Shown here: in pieces, positions 31,740 to 43,132 of the stretch
How positions within the stretch are numbered: the stretch's first letter is position 1
Layout: every line of letters begins with the position of its first letter
DNA from: Juglans regia
Taxonomy: Eukaryota > Streptophyta > Magnoliopsida > Fagales > Juglandaceae
Direction of reading: 5' to 3'
NCBI RefSeq assembly: GCF_001411555.2
Contig: NC_049912.1
Location: 1,753,001 to 1,817,000 of the forward strand
DNA length: 64,000 nt
The notes under the pieces: generated by a model
What the model saw: only the letters and a program-made list of their open reading frames with translations
Database searches by the model: none
Told to the model about the DNA's origin: nothing
Made by a program: the position numbers and the translations under genes

Positions 31740-33052
31740 TATGCATGCCATCATAAAGTTAAGACATCCAAATTAAGGCTATTATAACAAACAAAAGTTG
31801 CATGAATTTTACATTAATTATGAATCAACTTCTATGGAAAGAGCATTTATGACAGCTAACGAAAATTAAATTTGGGTTTTTGCATTTACTAAGCTTTATG
31901 CTAATTAATCAACACATAAAAATTATTCATGATGTGGCGTTGTTATTTTTTGACAATGCTATTCGAGTTTAATATATTCTCTTCAATATTTGAAAAATAA
32001 TATGCACATAATCATTTTTACATATCTTTATAAAATCATATTTTAAATTAAAGATATATTTATAAAATAATTTAATAAAAATATTTTTAATTTAGGCTGG
32101 ATTTGGATGTTGAGCTGAGTTGAATTTTCTATATGAACAATAGTGAGTTGAGATGATGAATAAGTTATATGAGACTTACATAAAATCAGTTTAGATATAT
32201 TTAGATATTAATATGCGTTTAGACATATTTATAGAAAGTTAAAAACATTATAAATTTCACGTGTAAAAAAATATTAAATTAAAATAAAATTATGAAACTC
32301 ACATATAAAAATATTTTAAATTAAAATAAATTTAATAACTTAAAAATTAAATATTTAAATGTTAAAAAATGAGTTATGCTAGAGAGAAATCACTATAGCA
32401 GTTCACACTTTATATTTACTGCGTGATTACTTCTAATTAATTATTTCTAACACTCACTTAAAAAAATATATAATCTATATAATACTATATCATATATATA
32501 AAATAAATACTCCTAATAATTCTATCTATATTTATTCTTAAAAAATATCTAAATCTAAAACCAACTCTCAGCTAAAAGGAGTACAGTCGAAGAACCAAAA
32601 ATCGCACACGCCCTTTGGATTCCTTCTCCTCGATAGCCGGACTCAACGCACAAGACCCTAGATGCTGCCTCCAAAAGAGAATACACCATTGACCATTTTA
32701 CTCTTTCATAATTTGGACTACCCTAAAAAATAAAAGAAAATTAATTTAAAATTTCTTAGAAAAATAATGAAAATAAAAGGTTTTTTTAAATAAAGGCTTC
32801 AAATGAAATGTACCGTTTAGTTTGACTATTCGGTATAATTTTTTATTTTTTTTACCGAATGATAAAAAAAGTAATTTTAAATATATTGATATTTTTTTAT
32901 TTTTTAAAAATATTTAAATATATTAAAAAAATAAAAATAAAAATTAATTTTATAATTAGTGATAACTTACTACTCAGTGGCAGAATAGCACCGCTGGTGT
33001 TGAAAAAAAAATTGGGAGGCCATGTTCGTTTCTCTGCTGAGTTGGAGCATTA
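31740..33052. other. Non-coding DNA, unit 2
   Basis: Collinear with 20400-21110 of unit 1 apart from an insertion at about 32093-32590, which starts GGCTGGATTTGGATGTTGAG after TTA. That is the usual start of a Harbinger-type MITE, but its right end is too degraded to place. Confidence 0.5.
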
Positions 33053-33060
33053 TCACATAG

Positions 33061-33167
33061 GAAAAATATTTGCATCAGCTCCATACCAGCACACACTCAA
33101 CTTATTGAGTATAAAAAAAAAAAAAAAAATAATAATGTGAAGTGTATGCTGGTGTGGGGCTGATGCT
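33061..33167. mobile_element. Short hAT-type MITE, present only in unit 2
   Basis: A 107-bp insertion with inverted arms (TTGCATCAGCTCCATACCAGC on the left, mirrored by GCTGGTGTGGGGCTGATGC on the right). It is flanked by a perfect 8-bp duplication ATCACATA (33053-33060 and 33168-33175), the target size of hAT transposases. Unit 1 has a single ATCACAGA at the matching point (about 21115). Confidence 0.82.
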
Positions 33168-33175
33168 ATCACATA

Positions 33176-34712
33176 ACACAGTTATAATTTTTTGTTATTT
33201 AATTTGAAGCAGAGCCAAGTACACTCTGTACAAGCATAATTTGCAGGAGTCAACCATTTTATGTCAAGACTAAAATACCCCTGGTCAAGTCACATGAATG
33301 TGGCCTCATCATTAGGCTCATTGTATTACTGTACTTCTCCTTTAATGGACCAAAATTACTCTGCTCGAATCACGAGGCTATGTTTGGTAATTTATTATTA
33401 TTTTTTTATTATTACTCAACATAAATCATTTCAAATCTTTTCAACATTTAAATATAATCTAAAAAAAAAAAATTATTTTATCTATTAATTATTATCACTC
33501 TACTTAACCGTTAGGAATTTTCTTTTTAATTTTTTTTATTTAATAATTAAGAAAATAATTTTAAATATGTTGATATATTTTTTATTTTTTAAAAATATTT
33601 AAAAAATGTGCATAAAAAATAAAAAATAAACTAATAGTCAAGTAGAACTGGGCAGAGTAGCCCGACTCATAGTCTAAAATTTTAAAACATTTGTTTGAAT
33701 TGTAATTTGTACATAGAAAAAATACCGACTAAAGTAAATGGGATAATGAAATGAGTTTTTCTATTCATTATTCCACATATTGCATATTACACTTATTTTT
33801 TTTTTAATTTTTCTTTTGTTCTATTCTAGGTAAACTAATTAAGTTCTTCTACTCATCATTCCTACACCACATACTCGTTAAGGAAAAAAAATAAAAAGAT
33901 AAAAAATATGTGTGGTGTGCGGTATAGAGATGGTGAGTATAATTTTTTTTATAAAATTGTTTGGGAAATGGAATGGAGCATGAAATGAGAGAGTTGAAAT
34001 TAAAGCTCCCAAAATACGAATCGATTCAGGTTGATTCAAATTGAATTGGTCAGGAAATCAACCGATTTTAGTGAACTTTTAGAATCGTTTATTGAATCAT
34101 TACAATTGACCGATTTAGATATATTCTAATTGATTTGAGCCGATTTCAACCAATTCAAATTGTATTTATTTTAAGTTGCCTAACAATTAATGTTTTTTGT
34201 TTAATTTCTTGTATAAAAATACGATAGAACTAATTATATATTTACTTTTTTATCATCGTATTCGTTAAAAATCATAAAAATATTTAAAAATAAAACATGT
34301 AATTCTTTTTTTTTTTTTCAGGTAGACAAAAAAATGAAGAGATGAATGAGTATTTTTTGTATTAAGTTGGTCGTTGTGCATAAAATACTATATTTGCTAT
34401 GTGTTTATAACTTCATAATCCTTATCTTCTTTGTATATGAGGTAAAAAAATTATTGACAATTTAAATTAAATACATAAATTACATGTTTGTTAAAACAAT
34501 CTAGACTCATATAATATTTTTATTGAAACTAGTAATAAAATTATTTTATACATGATATTAAATGCTTGAATTATATTATATATGACTTTTAATTATTTTT
34601 ATCAATATTAAAATAACTTATTCAAAATTATCATCGCCCGATTCAATTTGTTGGATCTCTTGATTCATTGAAACGATCCTTACCTGATTTTGAGCTTTGA
34701 TTAAAACCCTAG
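33176..34712. other. Non-coding DNA, unit 2
   Basis: Collinear with 21120-22538 of unit 1, including the shared AATCGATT-rich MITE-like stretch at 34019-34690. No gene was recognised. Confidence 0.45.
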
Positions 34713-35193
34713 TCCCGGATGAGTCGGAAAGTTACTTCTTGTCACCTAAAATCATATCCCCCACAGTACAAATGTAAACTCCAATTTCTCAATTGCACAT
34801 AAATCTCAATGTTTTAAACTATTTACTCCCAAAATTATTAACTAAGAACGCCACTAAGTCTCAAAATAAAATTTAACCTTTCAAAATATCAAGTCAACAG
34901 AGCAAAACAAAACTACTGAATAAAATTCTTCGTCAACCAATGTACCATCTTTGTACTTAATCCACTAGCTCACATAGTCTTACTCATGTGTCCCTATTCT
35001 TGAACTTCAACTGAAACATGTAAAACATTTGAAAATATTGTGGAGATAAGGAGGTGAGTAATCAACAACTCAGTAAGCAGAGAACATATACTAGTATATA
35101 AATATGAGCATTTTCACAGAGTTCAGAATACAGAACAAAATATGTTATTTTCAGGATGCAAAACCAAAACATGTTCTCAAAATATAAGAGCAA
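34713..35193. repeat. Truncated LTR-like repeat, unit 2
   Basis: It matches 22539-23025 of unit 1, then joins directly to the sequence that in unit 1 begins at 24836. About 1.8 kb has been lost here or gained in unit 1. Confidence 0.5.
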
Positions 35194-35424
35194 ACATGGT
35201 CTAAATGTGGCTCCAAGCACAAAGGCACCAACTTGAGGTAAGTGGAGGATTAACAACTTTATATTAAGAAATGAGGAGAGGTTTGTAATCAATGACCTTT
35301 CTTTTTTGGAGGTTATCTTTGTTGAGTTCACTCTCATAGGATGCTCAAATATTTCCCAAAGTTAAAAGCAAAAAAGATTTTGGATTAGGTCAATATTCAC
35401 TACAAGTTTGACTTGGAGGCTTTA

Positions 35425-35527
35425 TTTATAAATATGTTAACTTCTTCCATATTATCTGTTTTAATTTCTTTATTTTGCAACGCATCCATGCATATGGTCG
35501 GTTTTACCGCCTGCCTTTAATTGTGCA
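35425..35527 (+). repeat. 103-bp inverted repeat, left arm (viral leader)
   Basis: Matches the reverse complement of 36752-36854 at every base by direct reading. It is interpreted as viral leader sequence downstream of the promoter. Confidence 0.88.
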
Positions 35528-35610
35528 TATCTATCTGCTTTGCTTTATTCTTCCATATTCTCCTTCCTTCTCTTCTTCTCCAATCTCTCTTCTCTCCATT
35601 TCCGCTGTTA

Positions 35611-35623
35611 TGGTATCAGAGCC
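35611..35623 (+). other. tRNA-Met primer-binding site of the pararetrovirus
   Basis: TGGTATCAGAGCC is the standard plant initiator tRNA-Met primer site used by caulimoviruses (and by Ty1/copia elements). It lies between leader and movement-protein frame, as expected for a pararetrovirus genome origin. Confidence 0.85.
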
Positions 35624-35830
35624 ATCTGGTATCTAATTGTTGCACATTATTCTTCTTTTTCTATCTTGTTTTGATCATCTTCTACCGGGTGCGGGAGTTT
35701 CTGCACTAGGTGGTTCAGTATTGAGTGTGAGAAACTGAGGGAACCCTTATAAGACCCATCCAAGCCAAGGTAAGCGTCAGGGCATACTGGGTTGAAGTAG
35801 CTATCACACTAGGTAAAGTTCGCAGCCTCT

Positions 35831-36775
35831 TTGAGATGCAACCTTCCCTGTAGATTAGGATCAAAACCTGTTAGGATGAGGAGGAGTAATTCCTCAATTA
35901 GTTCCAGGTCGACTTTGCCACCTGATATTGTTAATGAAGAGGATTGCTCTTATGGAGAAGAGCTATCTCCTAATCTAGGATCATGGAAGATCCCAGATAT
36001 TAAACCATCTTCTATTTATAAAACCACTTGGTTGAAAAATACTTTTTTGAATACTTTAAATGTTCGAACAGTCGAACAAACCTATAGTATATCTAAATCC
36101 CAAGAAAAATGCTATCTCCTCAATGGACAGGAGATTGAAAAATATATTAATGAGGGATTTAAATATATTCACATAGGTTCTGTGCAAATTGCTGCTAAAC
36201 CTTTAACAAGATTAGGCATCAATGCTTCTGTTCTTTTTTGTTTAAGAGATGGCAGATTCCTCGGTTTCGAGGATAGCATTCTCGGGATGGTCCAGTCTTC
36301 TCTTTCAGAGGGACCAGTCCATTTTGATTGTTTTCCAAATATTACGTTGGCTTTGACTGACAAACATATTTTGAAATGTTTAATTTTAAACATTTTAACC
36401 TCCGGATATCATATGATTGAAGGAAGTAAACCTCTTGCTTTAATTTTCAGGATTTACTATCGTCTTTTAAAAACGAATTTAGATCCAAAAGCCATTGCAA
36501 AACCTTCTGGAAAGAATACTCTTCTGATCCAGAGTAGCTCTTCAGATGTGGATATTAAAATTCCAAAAAGAATTTATTGGGATGAAATTTCTCTTCCTAA
36601 TGAATGGATTTTGGAACAAGAAATGCCCATGCCTCCAAAAAATATTGCTACGGGTGCTGATGTTGACATCATCAAGCAATATCTCAATGGAGAAGAACCA
36701 TTGAGAAAAATCTCCAATGAATTAAGAAGGCCAAATCAAATGTTTAATTGTTGCACAATTAAAGGCAGGCGGTAA
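35831..36775 (+). pseudogene. Pararetrovirus movement protein (3'-truncated, fused end)
   Basis: A 314-codon open frame resembles the 30K-superfamily movement proteins of caulimoviruses, which line plasmodesmata to let virus pass between cells. Supporting stretches are YIHIGSVQIAAKPLTRLG, FCLRDGRFLGFEDSILG and GPVHFDCFPNITLALTDKHIL. The start could be the Met at 35831 or a later one (MRRSNSS, about 35876). The frame is open but its C-terminus is cut by the inversion junction near 36752, so the viral polyprotein that normally continues is missing. It is an old genomic relic, not an active virus. Confidence 0.78.
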
Positions 36776-36854
36776 AACCGACCATATGCATGGATGCGTT
36801 GCAAAATAAAGAAATTAAAACAGATAATATGGAAGAAGTTAACATATTTATAAA
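36752..36854 (-). repeat. 103-bp inverted repeat, right arm (viral leader)
   Basis: Reverse complement of 35425-35527. It overlaps the last eight codons of the movement-protein frame, so those codons come from the inverted leader and not from the viral gene. Confidence 0.88.
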
Positions 36855-36996
36855 CTTTAGTAAGATTACAAAGTTTATAGCACAAGGTAGAGCAAGATTT
36901 GCTCTTGGGTAGTAAGGATAATAGGCAGAGAGTAGTAGATAGCTTACAAGATGGTTTCGCTAAAATTGTCTCTGCCCAGGAATGAAATGAGGTTCT

Positions 36997-37005
36997 CCTT
37001 TTATA
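36997..37005 (-). promoter_or_regulatory. TATA box of the pararetrovirus promoter
   Basis: On the minus strand TATAAAAGG is followed by AGAACCTCATTTCATTC, the same arrangement as caulimovirus promoters (TATA, then a CATTTCATT-like start region). Transcription would run toward the inverted repeat, so the promoter points into the leader. Upstream promoter sequence probably extends to about 37372. Confidence 0.6.
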
Positions 37006-37636
37006 GATGAAGGAGTCCCTATTTACAAAAGATCCGTGACTCACAGTTGTCAACTACTGTTGAAGCACGGGTAAGTAAAAGCAAAAGTAAATTCGTGAGT
37101 GAACAGCGTTAGTACTGTTTAACCACGGGTGTCATTATTGTGTCTGGCGGCTGTGCTGCTTTCGGCACAAAACGACAAAGTTTAAAGGAGACTGGTGGAT
37201 CCGGTCTTCTTTGAACTTAAGTAGTAGTTGACGGAAGTGGGACCTTCTGTCAGGTAATATTTAGCAATTATTCTTCATCTGTATCTATTCCGATAAATCC
37301 GGAATTACCGAAGAAATTGCTGTATGAAGCCTCTGATGCAGAGTCTGAGTCGTTTCCAGATTTTATATAATATATAAATTTTGTAAGTACTAACCTCAAC
37401 AACAATACAACATGCTTACACTAAAAGTCTTTTATGGTATGGTAAAGTAAGTAATCTTGAAACTTGATGGGGGTGTCTGGGTCATTTTGGTTTTTGAATT
37501 TTTGCATAAAAGGGTATCCAAAGTTGCAATTATCCATTTTTTTTACAACAACTGTATCACTCTACAGGACTGCATCACTGTTTAAGATAATAATGTTGTA
37601 TTATTATTATTAAGAACTAAGTTGATAGATCATAGG

Positions 37637-38215
37637 ACCGATACCAATACTTTACCCATTTTGTCCGAGCTCGTAAAGGTTAAAAGAATTCTCATTTCAA
37701 TATTCAACCAAATCCGAAAATACTCTTCACTATTTCATATTTCCTTTCATTTTTCTCAGCGTCCAAACAGTAAGTTCCAGAAAACAAAAAGGAAAAAGAA
37801 ATATCCAGGAGATCAGAAGAGCTCGCAAGTTTGATGGCATATATTCATATATTTATATAACTACAAGAAGCAAATTCAGTACACATGTAAGATGGTTTCT
37901 TTGATAGCATTCTTGTGATAAGTGCCAATAATGTCATTGCCATCATGCAAAATAGTGACTCTCTCTGTTCACAGTTAATCTTTTCCATAACAGGAATTTG
38001 TGGTTCATAAACCCTCATTGAGCTGTTATAATGCTAGCAGTTTCAAGATCATTGTTGTGAATTATTCTCCTTGTGAGCCAACAAAGAGGTCAAGCAAAAT
38101 ATCAACAATCACAAACACACTAAAATGCTGCTCAAATTTAAACTACAATCTCCAAGTTGATAATACTGACAAAATATGCAACTGCATCATGACAGAGTTG
38201 AACTTGGTCAATTTT
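37637..38215. other. Non-coding block between pararetrovirus fragment and CDCA7-like pseudogene
   Basis: Absent from unit 1. It probably includes the 3' flank of the pseudogene. No coding feature was recognised. Confidence 0.4.
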
Positions 38216-38247
38216 TTTCCCCATAGAAATATGCAACTGCGTCATGG

Positions 38248-39015
38248 CTATTGCTTCTTCGATGTCTCGATCTGCCTCAATCTTCCCGCAATACTCTCTA
38301 GGCTTCGTTTATTTGGGAGTGCACGCTTGTTAAGGTTTTCGTGACTTTCCATCACAATATTGTCATGACCGTGCTGTTTATCCATAAAATGCCGTTCCTT
38401 GTCTCTTTCACCTTTGTACTGCTCATGTGTCTTGTCTCCAGATTTTAGCTTGTCATCACCCCCACGTTCAACGTCTAGAGAATTCATGTCCCCAAACTGC
38501 ACTCCCAGATATGCAAAGGGTAATGAGGTCCTTGCAGACACTTGATTGCTTGAACCTGTAGTTTGGCTACTTTGTCTTTCACTCTCTTTGTCAGTCTTGA
38601 ACTCATCTTGACCACTGACTTCAGACTAAGGCTTTAGTGAGACAAGCTGAATACTGTCAACCTCAAATGATCCCTTAGACTGAGCTTCGATGTCTGAGAA
38701 TGGTAATGGCCTCTTTGCAAAAACTTGGTACGTAGCATCTGCATTTTCATCTAAATTTGGCCTTGGATTTTGATTGAGATAGTGTGCAACTGATTTGAAA
38801 CAGAGTTTCGATATCTAGAGTGTGGCCAAAATTGAACTCAACTCCTATCAATGAGAGAGAGAGAGAGAGAGAGAGAGATGTAAGAATAACCTTCTTATAA
38901 AGTGGACCAGTGGGAGGCCATCCTTTGCTTGCTGGCACAAACTGTAGTTGCAGATTCCACGACAAACAGGGCAAATCCAACTAGGGTTATGTATGGCTTG
39001 GTGAGATTCCACTCA
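38248..39015 (-). pseudogene. CDCA7-like (zf-4CXXC_R1) gene, 3' part, pseudogene
   Basis: Minus-strand translation shows NPSWICPVCRGICNYSLC, the Cys-rich core of the R1 zinc finger (family of human CDCA7 and plant At4g37110/At2g23530). After a frameshift come KGWPPTGPLYKKV, a retained intron (donor at GTTATT near 38885, acceptor near 38821 at ACTCTAG, with an AG/CT microsatellite inside), FKSVAHYLNQNPR, and a Ser/Lys-rich tail to a stop near 38248. There is an in-frame stop after SLKP (about 38627). One zinc-finger Cys region is lost to the frameshift. The retained intron argues for a genomic rather than a processed copy. In Arabidopsis this family sits beside the PLP-fold gene family found here. 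Confidence 0.78.
38850..38878. repeat. (AG)n microsatellite in the pseudogene intron
   Basis: About 14 AG units (CT on the minus strand). Confidence 0.8.
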
Positions 39016-39165
39016 ATCAAAAAATCATCTCAACCACTATAAAATAAAATAAATGTAAAAGTTGTTTGAAGATATTATGAAGAAATATTTAAACAGAATA
39101 AAGTCGTGCTTTGTGACAAGGTTTAGAGACCTTGGTTTGTGCAGAAGCAAAAACACACAAGTGAG

Positions 39166-39431
39166 TGTTAAGATATAAAATAATAAAATCTACCTATTCC
39201 CATCAGCTTAGACTTTTGAGACAAGTGGTGATTTCACCTTATATCAGAGCAGAAATCTTGAGTTCAAATTTTGACTCTACACTCTACCACATTTAATTAA
39301 ATATTTCACTTGTTGGGCCTACTCATTGAGAGGAAGTCTGGCTCACAAGTGAGGGGAAAGTGTTAAGATATAAAAAAATAAAATCTACCTCTTCCCATCT
39401 GTTTAAACTTTTGAGACAAGTGGTGATTTCA
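39166..39431. mobile_element. Miniature LTR retrotransposon (TRIM), 266 bp
   Basis: Two ~70-bp direct repeats, each starting TGTTAAGATATAAAA and ending GTGATTTCA, flank ~125 bp that begins with TATCAGAGC (end of a tRNA-Met primer site) and ends GTGAGGGGAAAG (polypurine tract). It has the full TRIM layout without genes. A target-site duplication was not clear. Confidence 0.72.
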
Positions 39432-40335
39432 TAGTGACAACTTCTCAGCATACATTTGCTGTAGGATGAAGACTTTATTTATATTATGAATTGTAAGGAT
39501 CACAATAAAGAGACTTAATGACAGAATATTCTAAAACAATAAAAAAGGAGTATACAAAGATATTTATTTGTTTCCTTCTTGAGTATTGTTGCTGCATTGA
39601 CTTGAGGATGATGTGCATGATTTGCTGCAGGTTTCCATAATAGAGGTTTCCATAACAGAGGTTTTATCCTTGACACTTTGCATGGCCAGTTCAGGCTAAC
39701 AAGCGTAAGACTAGTCCAAAATTTGATCATCCTGAGAAACTTGGCCCAGCTCACCTACAAACTGATCCCTTGGTGGCTTGCTAGGATTTATGAAAGAAAA
39801 TCATGCTAAAAGAATCCTTCAAACTGATTCCTTTTTGTTGCCTGATTTATGTTGTTGTTTCATACCAATTATATTGTACAGATTCTAAAGGAAACGTGTT
39901 AAACAATGCGTCATGTCGTCTCTTTGGACATTACAAATCTTCCTTCCTACAATGTATGTTGATTAATGTAGACAACCTTATGTTGGAACTATGAACTTCT
40001 TTGACCTCATCATGGTCATCTTAACCTCTTTACTTACTTGTGTCTAATGATTTTACCCTTGACTGTTCAATTCATCGTTCATGTGGAGAAACTCTTTCAC
40101 ACACTTCAAATAACTTTATCTGATGATCCATTGGAAACCGGGGAAGGGGAATCTAGTTATATATATATAGATAGATAGATATGTAAATGAATGGGTGGTT
40201 GTGTATGTGGACTTGGGTAAATCTTGAAGTGGGGGAACCTACTGCACTTCCTCACGAAGTAAGCATGCATTGTTTTGTCAAGTAACGATGAAGCTTTGTA
40301 GTTTTGGTGTCTTCATCTATAAGAGTGATCTGCTG

Positions 40336-43132
40336 GAGTGTCTGACCTACATAGGAAAAGTCCCTGTATCGCACTGGGGCTTGTGAGAAAAGTCTCTAGG
40401 AAAAGAGTCCAAGCAACCATAGCTGGAAACCAAAACGAGAAATTTTCCATCTTCGTCTTTTGTCTTTACGCTAACTAGATTTGAGTGAAGTAAGTTTGTA
40501 TGGAAAGAAACTAAAATTACATAAGACGATGCATTGGAGAGAGAGAGACTAATTCGTGCCGGGGAACTTGGAGAGGGAAAGGAAATGAGGGAGGAGATGT
40601 ATTTGGGATGAATGAAACGAGCCGTTTCATTAATTCGTGCGCACCCAAGCCTCAACTGGGACTATATTTAGAATTATTATATATATATATATATACACTT
40701 ACATACATACACACATACTAGCATGGGGGCTACATGCAAGGCATGTATGCCCCTTGTACGTAGCGTCTAGTTGGAGAAAAAAAAGTCTTAAAATCTATTT
40801 GCAGAAGCATATAATGGTAACAATTTATTAAATAAAAACTCTTTAAAAGCATATTCTGAACAACACCTAATTAAACACACCATTATTTACATAAATGGGC
40901 CAATATTCAAAATCACCATTTAATTGACAAACTCGTGAGAGTTGCATACTAAAATCACCAAGTTTATAAACACAATTTTTTTACATAAATTCGGTTTCAC
41001 TCAAACTGCCTCAATGCATCGGTGTAAGGATCTCTAAGATCTCACTTGTTTCTGTTTGTTAAATTATCTCATCACCATTTTTTTATTTAAACAGATATTA
41101 TATAATAATTTTTTCGTCCGATTTGATGTTTGTTAACAGTTAAATCGTCTCATCGTCCTTTTTTTTAGATCTAAATAGATATTATATAGTGTTTATTTCG
41201 TCTGAATTTATGATTGGTTTCACCCAGGTTGATGCATGTCTATTGATCACATTATTTCGAATGAAGGGTAACCCATATTATACATATGAGTTTTCTACAC
41301 AGCTTCTAAAAATCCAAAGAGCTTCAATTGAGAAGAGAGACGAAGAAAACTCATACCCAGTAACGTCGAGATTCACAGGTAAGAAAAGAAACTCCAACGC
41401 CGAAGAACCCAGAAGTTTGTTTGAGAAAGTGAAGACTAAAAGACACTGGAAACGTGAGAAACTGAGAGGAAAAATATTTCGACCAACATTTGGATAATTA
41501 AGAAAGATTTCGACCTGCTGGGAGCTACCATTAGGCATAATTCATCTTTTTTTGTTTTTTGTTTTATGTGTTTTTTAACACTTAAATATTTTTTTAAAAT
41601 ATAAAAAAAATATAATATTATTAAAAAATACTTTATTAATCACTAAGTAAAAAGAAAAATAAAAAATTCCAACAATAACACCGAGCGGTAAAAACCAATG
41701 GTGAGAGTATTATTTTCCTTAAAAGATTACAGAAAAATAAAGCACTACAGCTACCACTGTTAGCTTTCTAGGAGCTATCGCTAGTTATTTTAGTGTGTTT
41801 TTTTACCTTTTTTATATGTATTTTTTAACACTTTTAAATATATATTTTTTTAAGAAAATTATAATATTATTAAAAAACACTCCTTTAATCACAAATTAAG
41901 AAAAAAACAAAAAATAAAGCGAGCAAGGAGCTAGAAGCAATGTGACTAGCATTATTCATAAAAGTAAAGAGAGATTATAATTTGCATCTCCAGGCCCGAA
42001 CCACTAAGCCTCGTTTGTTTTCAGAAAATATTTCATTTCATTTCATCTAATTATTATAATTTTTCCAACTTCCAATACAAAATAAAATAAACAATTCAAT
42101 TTTTTCAAATTCCGAAATAAAAATAATATTAAAAAATATATTTTAACAATATTTTATTTAACTTTTTAACTTTAATCTCAATTCATCTCGTCTACAAAAA
42201 CAAACTAGACCTAAAAATTTCAAATTGCATCATAAACTATCAAAGTGGTAGTTTGGCCGTACGTGTATAATAGATTCTCTCTTAAATATCAGATAATCTG
42301 ATTGCATGCAGTCAACAAAATTCATTACCATTAATTACTTTTGATTTGCTTCTATCGGACTTTGAAGTTGCAGTACTACTGTCTCTTACCTTTTCTCCTT
42401 CATAATGATCAGTTTCTACAGATGAAGATTTGATCATCCAGTGCATGGAGGGGAGATGGTACAGCATGCAGGAATATTTAGGCGATTGATTTGGAACGTT
42501 CCTTGAAATTAAACTCTAATAAATATTAATTTAAGAAAATAGAATTATAAAAAAACAAAAAAAAACCTGGACGAATGGGAATGAAATATTTGAAAATATC
42601 TAAAAATTCCTTATTACCCAAACAAGGCCTTATTTCATATTTGAGAAAGGTACATCAAAGTGAATAAGATATTTTCTTGACGAGTATTAATTATGAACAT
42701 GATAATAGCGTATATTGTATGCATAATTTAAAATAACTGAGGACAGAGTTAGTGCAGTGTTCCTTCTTACAATAAAAAACAAACATGAAGATAAATTACA
42801 GAAGAGAGGAATGGTAATGCTAAGAAAGGGACCAGGGCCTTCAAAAGTAACACGTAAGATGTCGAGTTCTTCCATCAGCAAATGACTGACTGAATTTGCT
42901 TGGATGCAGAGTCCTGAGGGAAGTAACAAATATGTACTAGATTATTTTTGGCCTCTCTGGGCAAAGATCAACCAAATAAATGAATAAACAGTTCCGTATT
43001 CGGCAAGTCAAGCCTACTAGGATCTAGAAGGAAATGCTCATCAGTGCGTCTATGGCATGAAAATTTTGTATCATTAGAAGTACAAAAAAAAATAAAATTG
43101 AACATAATTTCTGAAAACGAGCATACCAAAAT
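40336..43132. other. Non-coding DNA downstream of CNX2
   Basis: Missing from unit 1, where the matching sequence jumps from about 25985 to 26008. It holds a TA microsatellite (about 40679-40695), a Tourist MITE (42008-42211) and short frames on both strands (41189-41538) without family resemblance. Confidence 0.45.
42008..42211. mobile_element. Tourist-like (PIF/Harbinger) MITE
   Basis: A 204-bp relative of 18695-18909, starting GCCTCGTTTGTTTTCAG and ending CAAACTAGACC, flanked by TAA on both sides (42005-42007, 42212-42214). Confidence 0.75.

Larger units (their letters stand above)
35421..37372. mobile_element. Rearranged endogenous pararetrovirus (Caulimoviridae) fragment
   Basis: Unit 1 reads through this site uninterrupted (about 25120-25140), so the ~1.95 kb is an insertion or a unit-1 loss. 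It has two pieces in opposite orientation. The plus-strand piece has a leader, a tRNA-Met primer-binding site and a movement-protein frame. The minus-strand piece has a promoter and the same leader. They overlap by a perfect 103-bp inverted repeat. Inverted, scrambled fragments are typical of integrated plant pararetroviruses. No coat protein, protease or RT gene is present, so it cannot replicate. The genus is not determined; an order with movement protein first would fit petuvirus- or florendovirus-like genomes. Confidence 0.8.

Noticed and set aside
35611..35623. TGGTATCAGAGCC as a possible tRNA gene remnant
   Set aside because: It lacks any cloverleaf around it and is a standard primer-binding site for reverse transcription.
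41189..41538. Overlapping frames on both strands (102 and 86 codons)
   Set aside because: No recognisable family, no splice partner, and in a stretch of AT-rich repeats.
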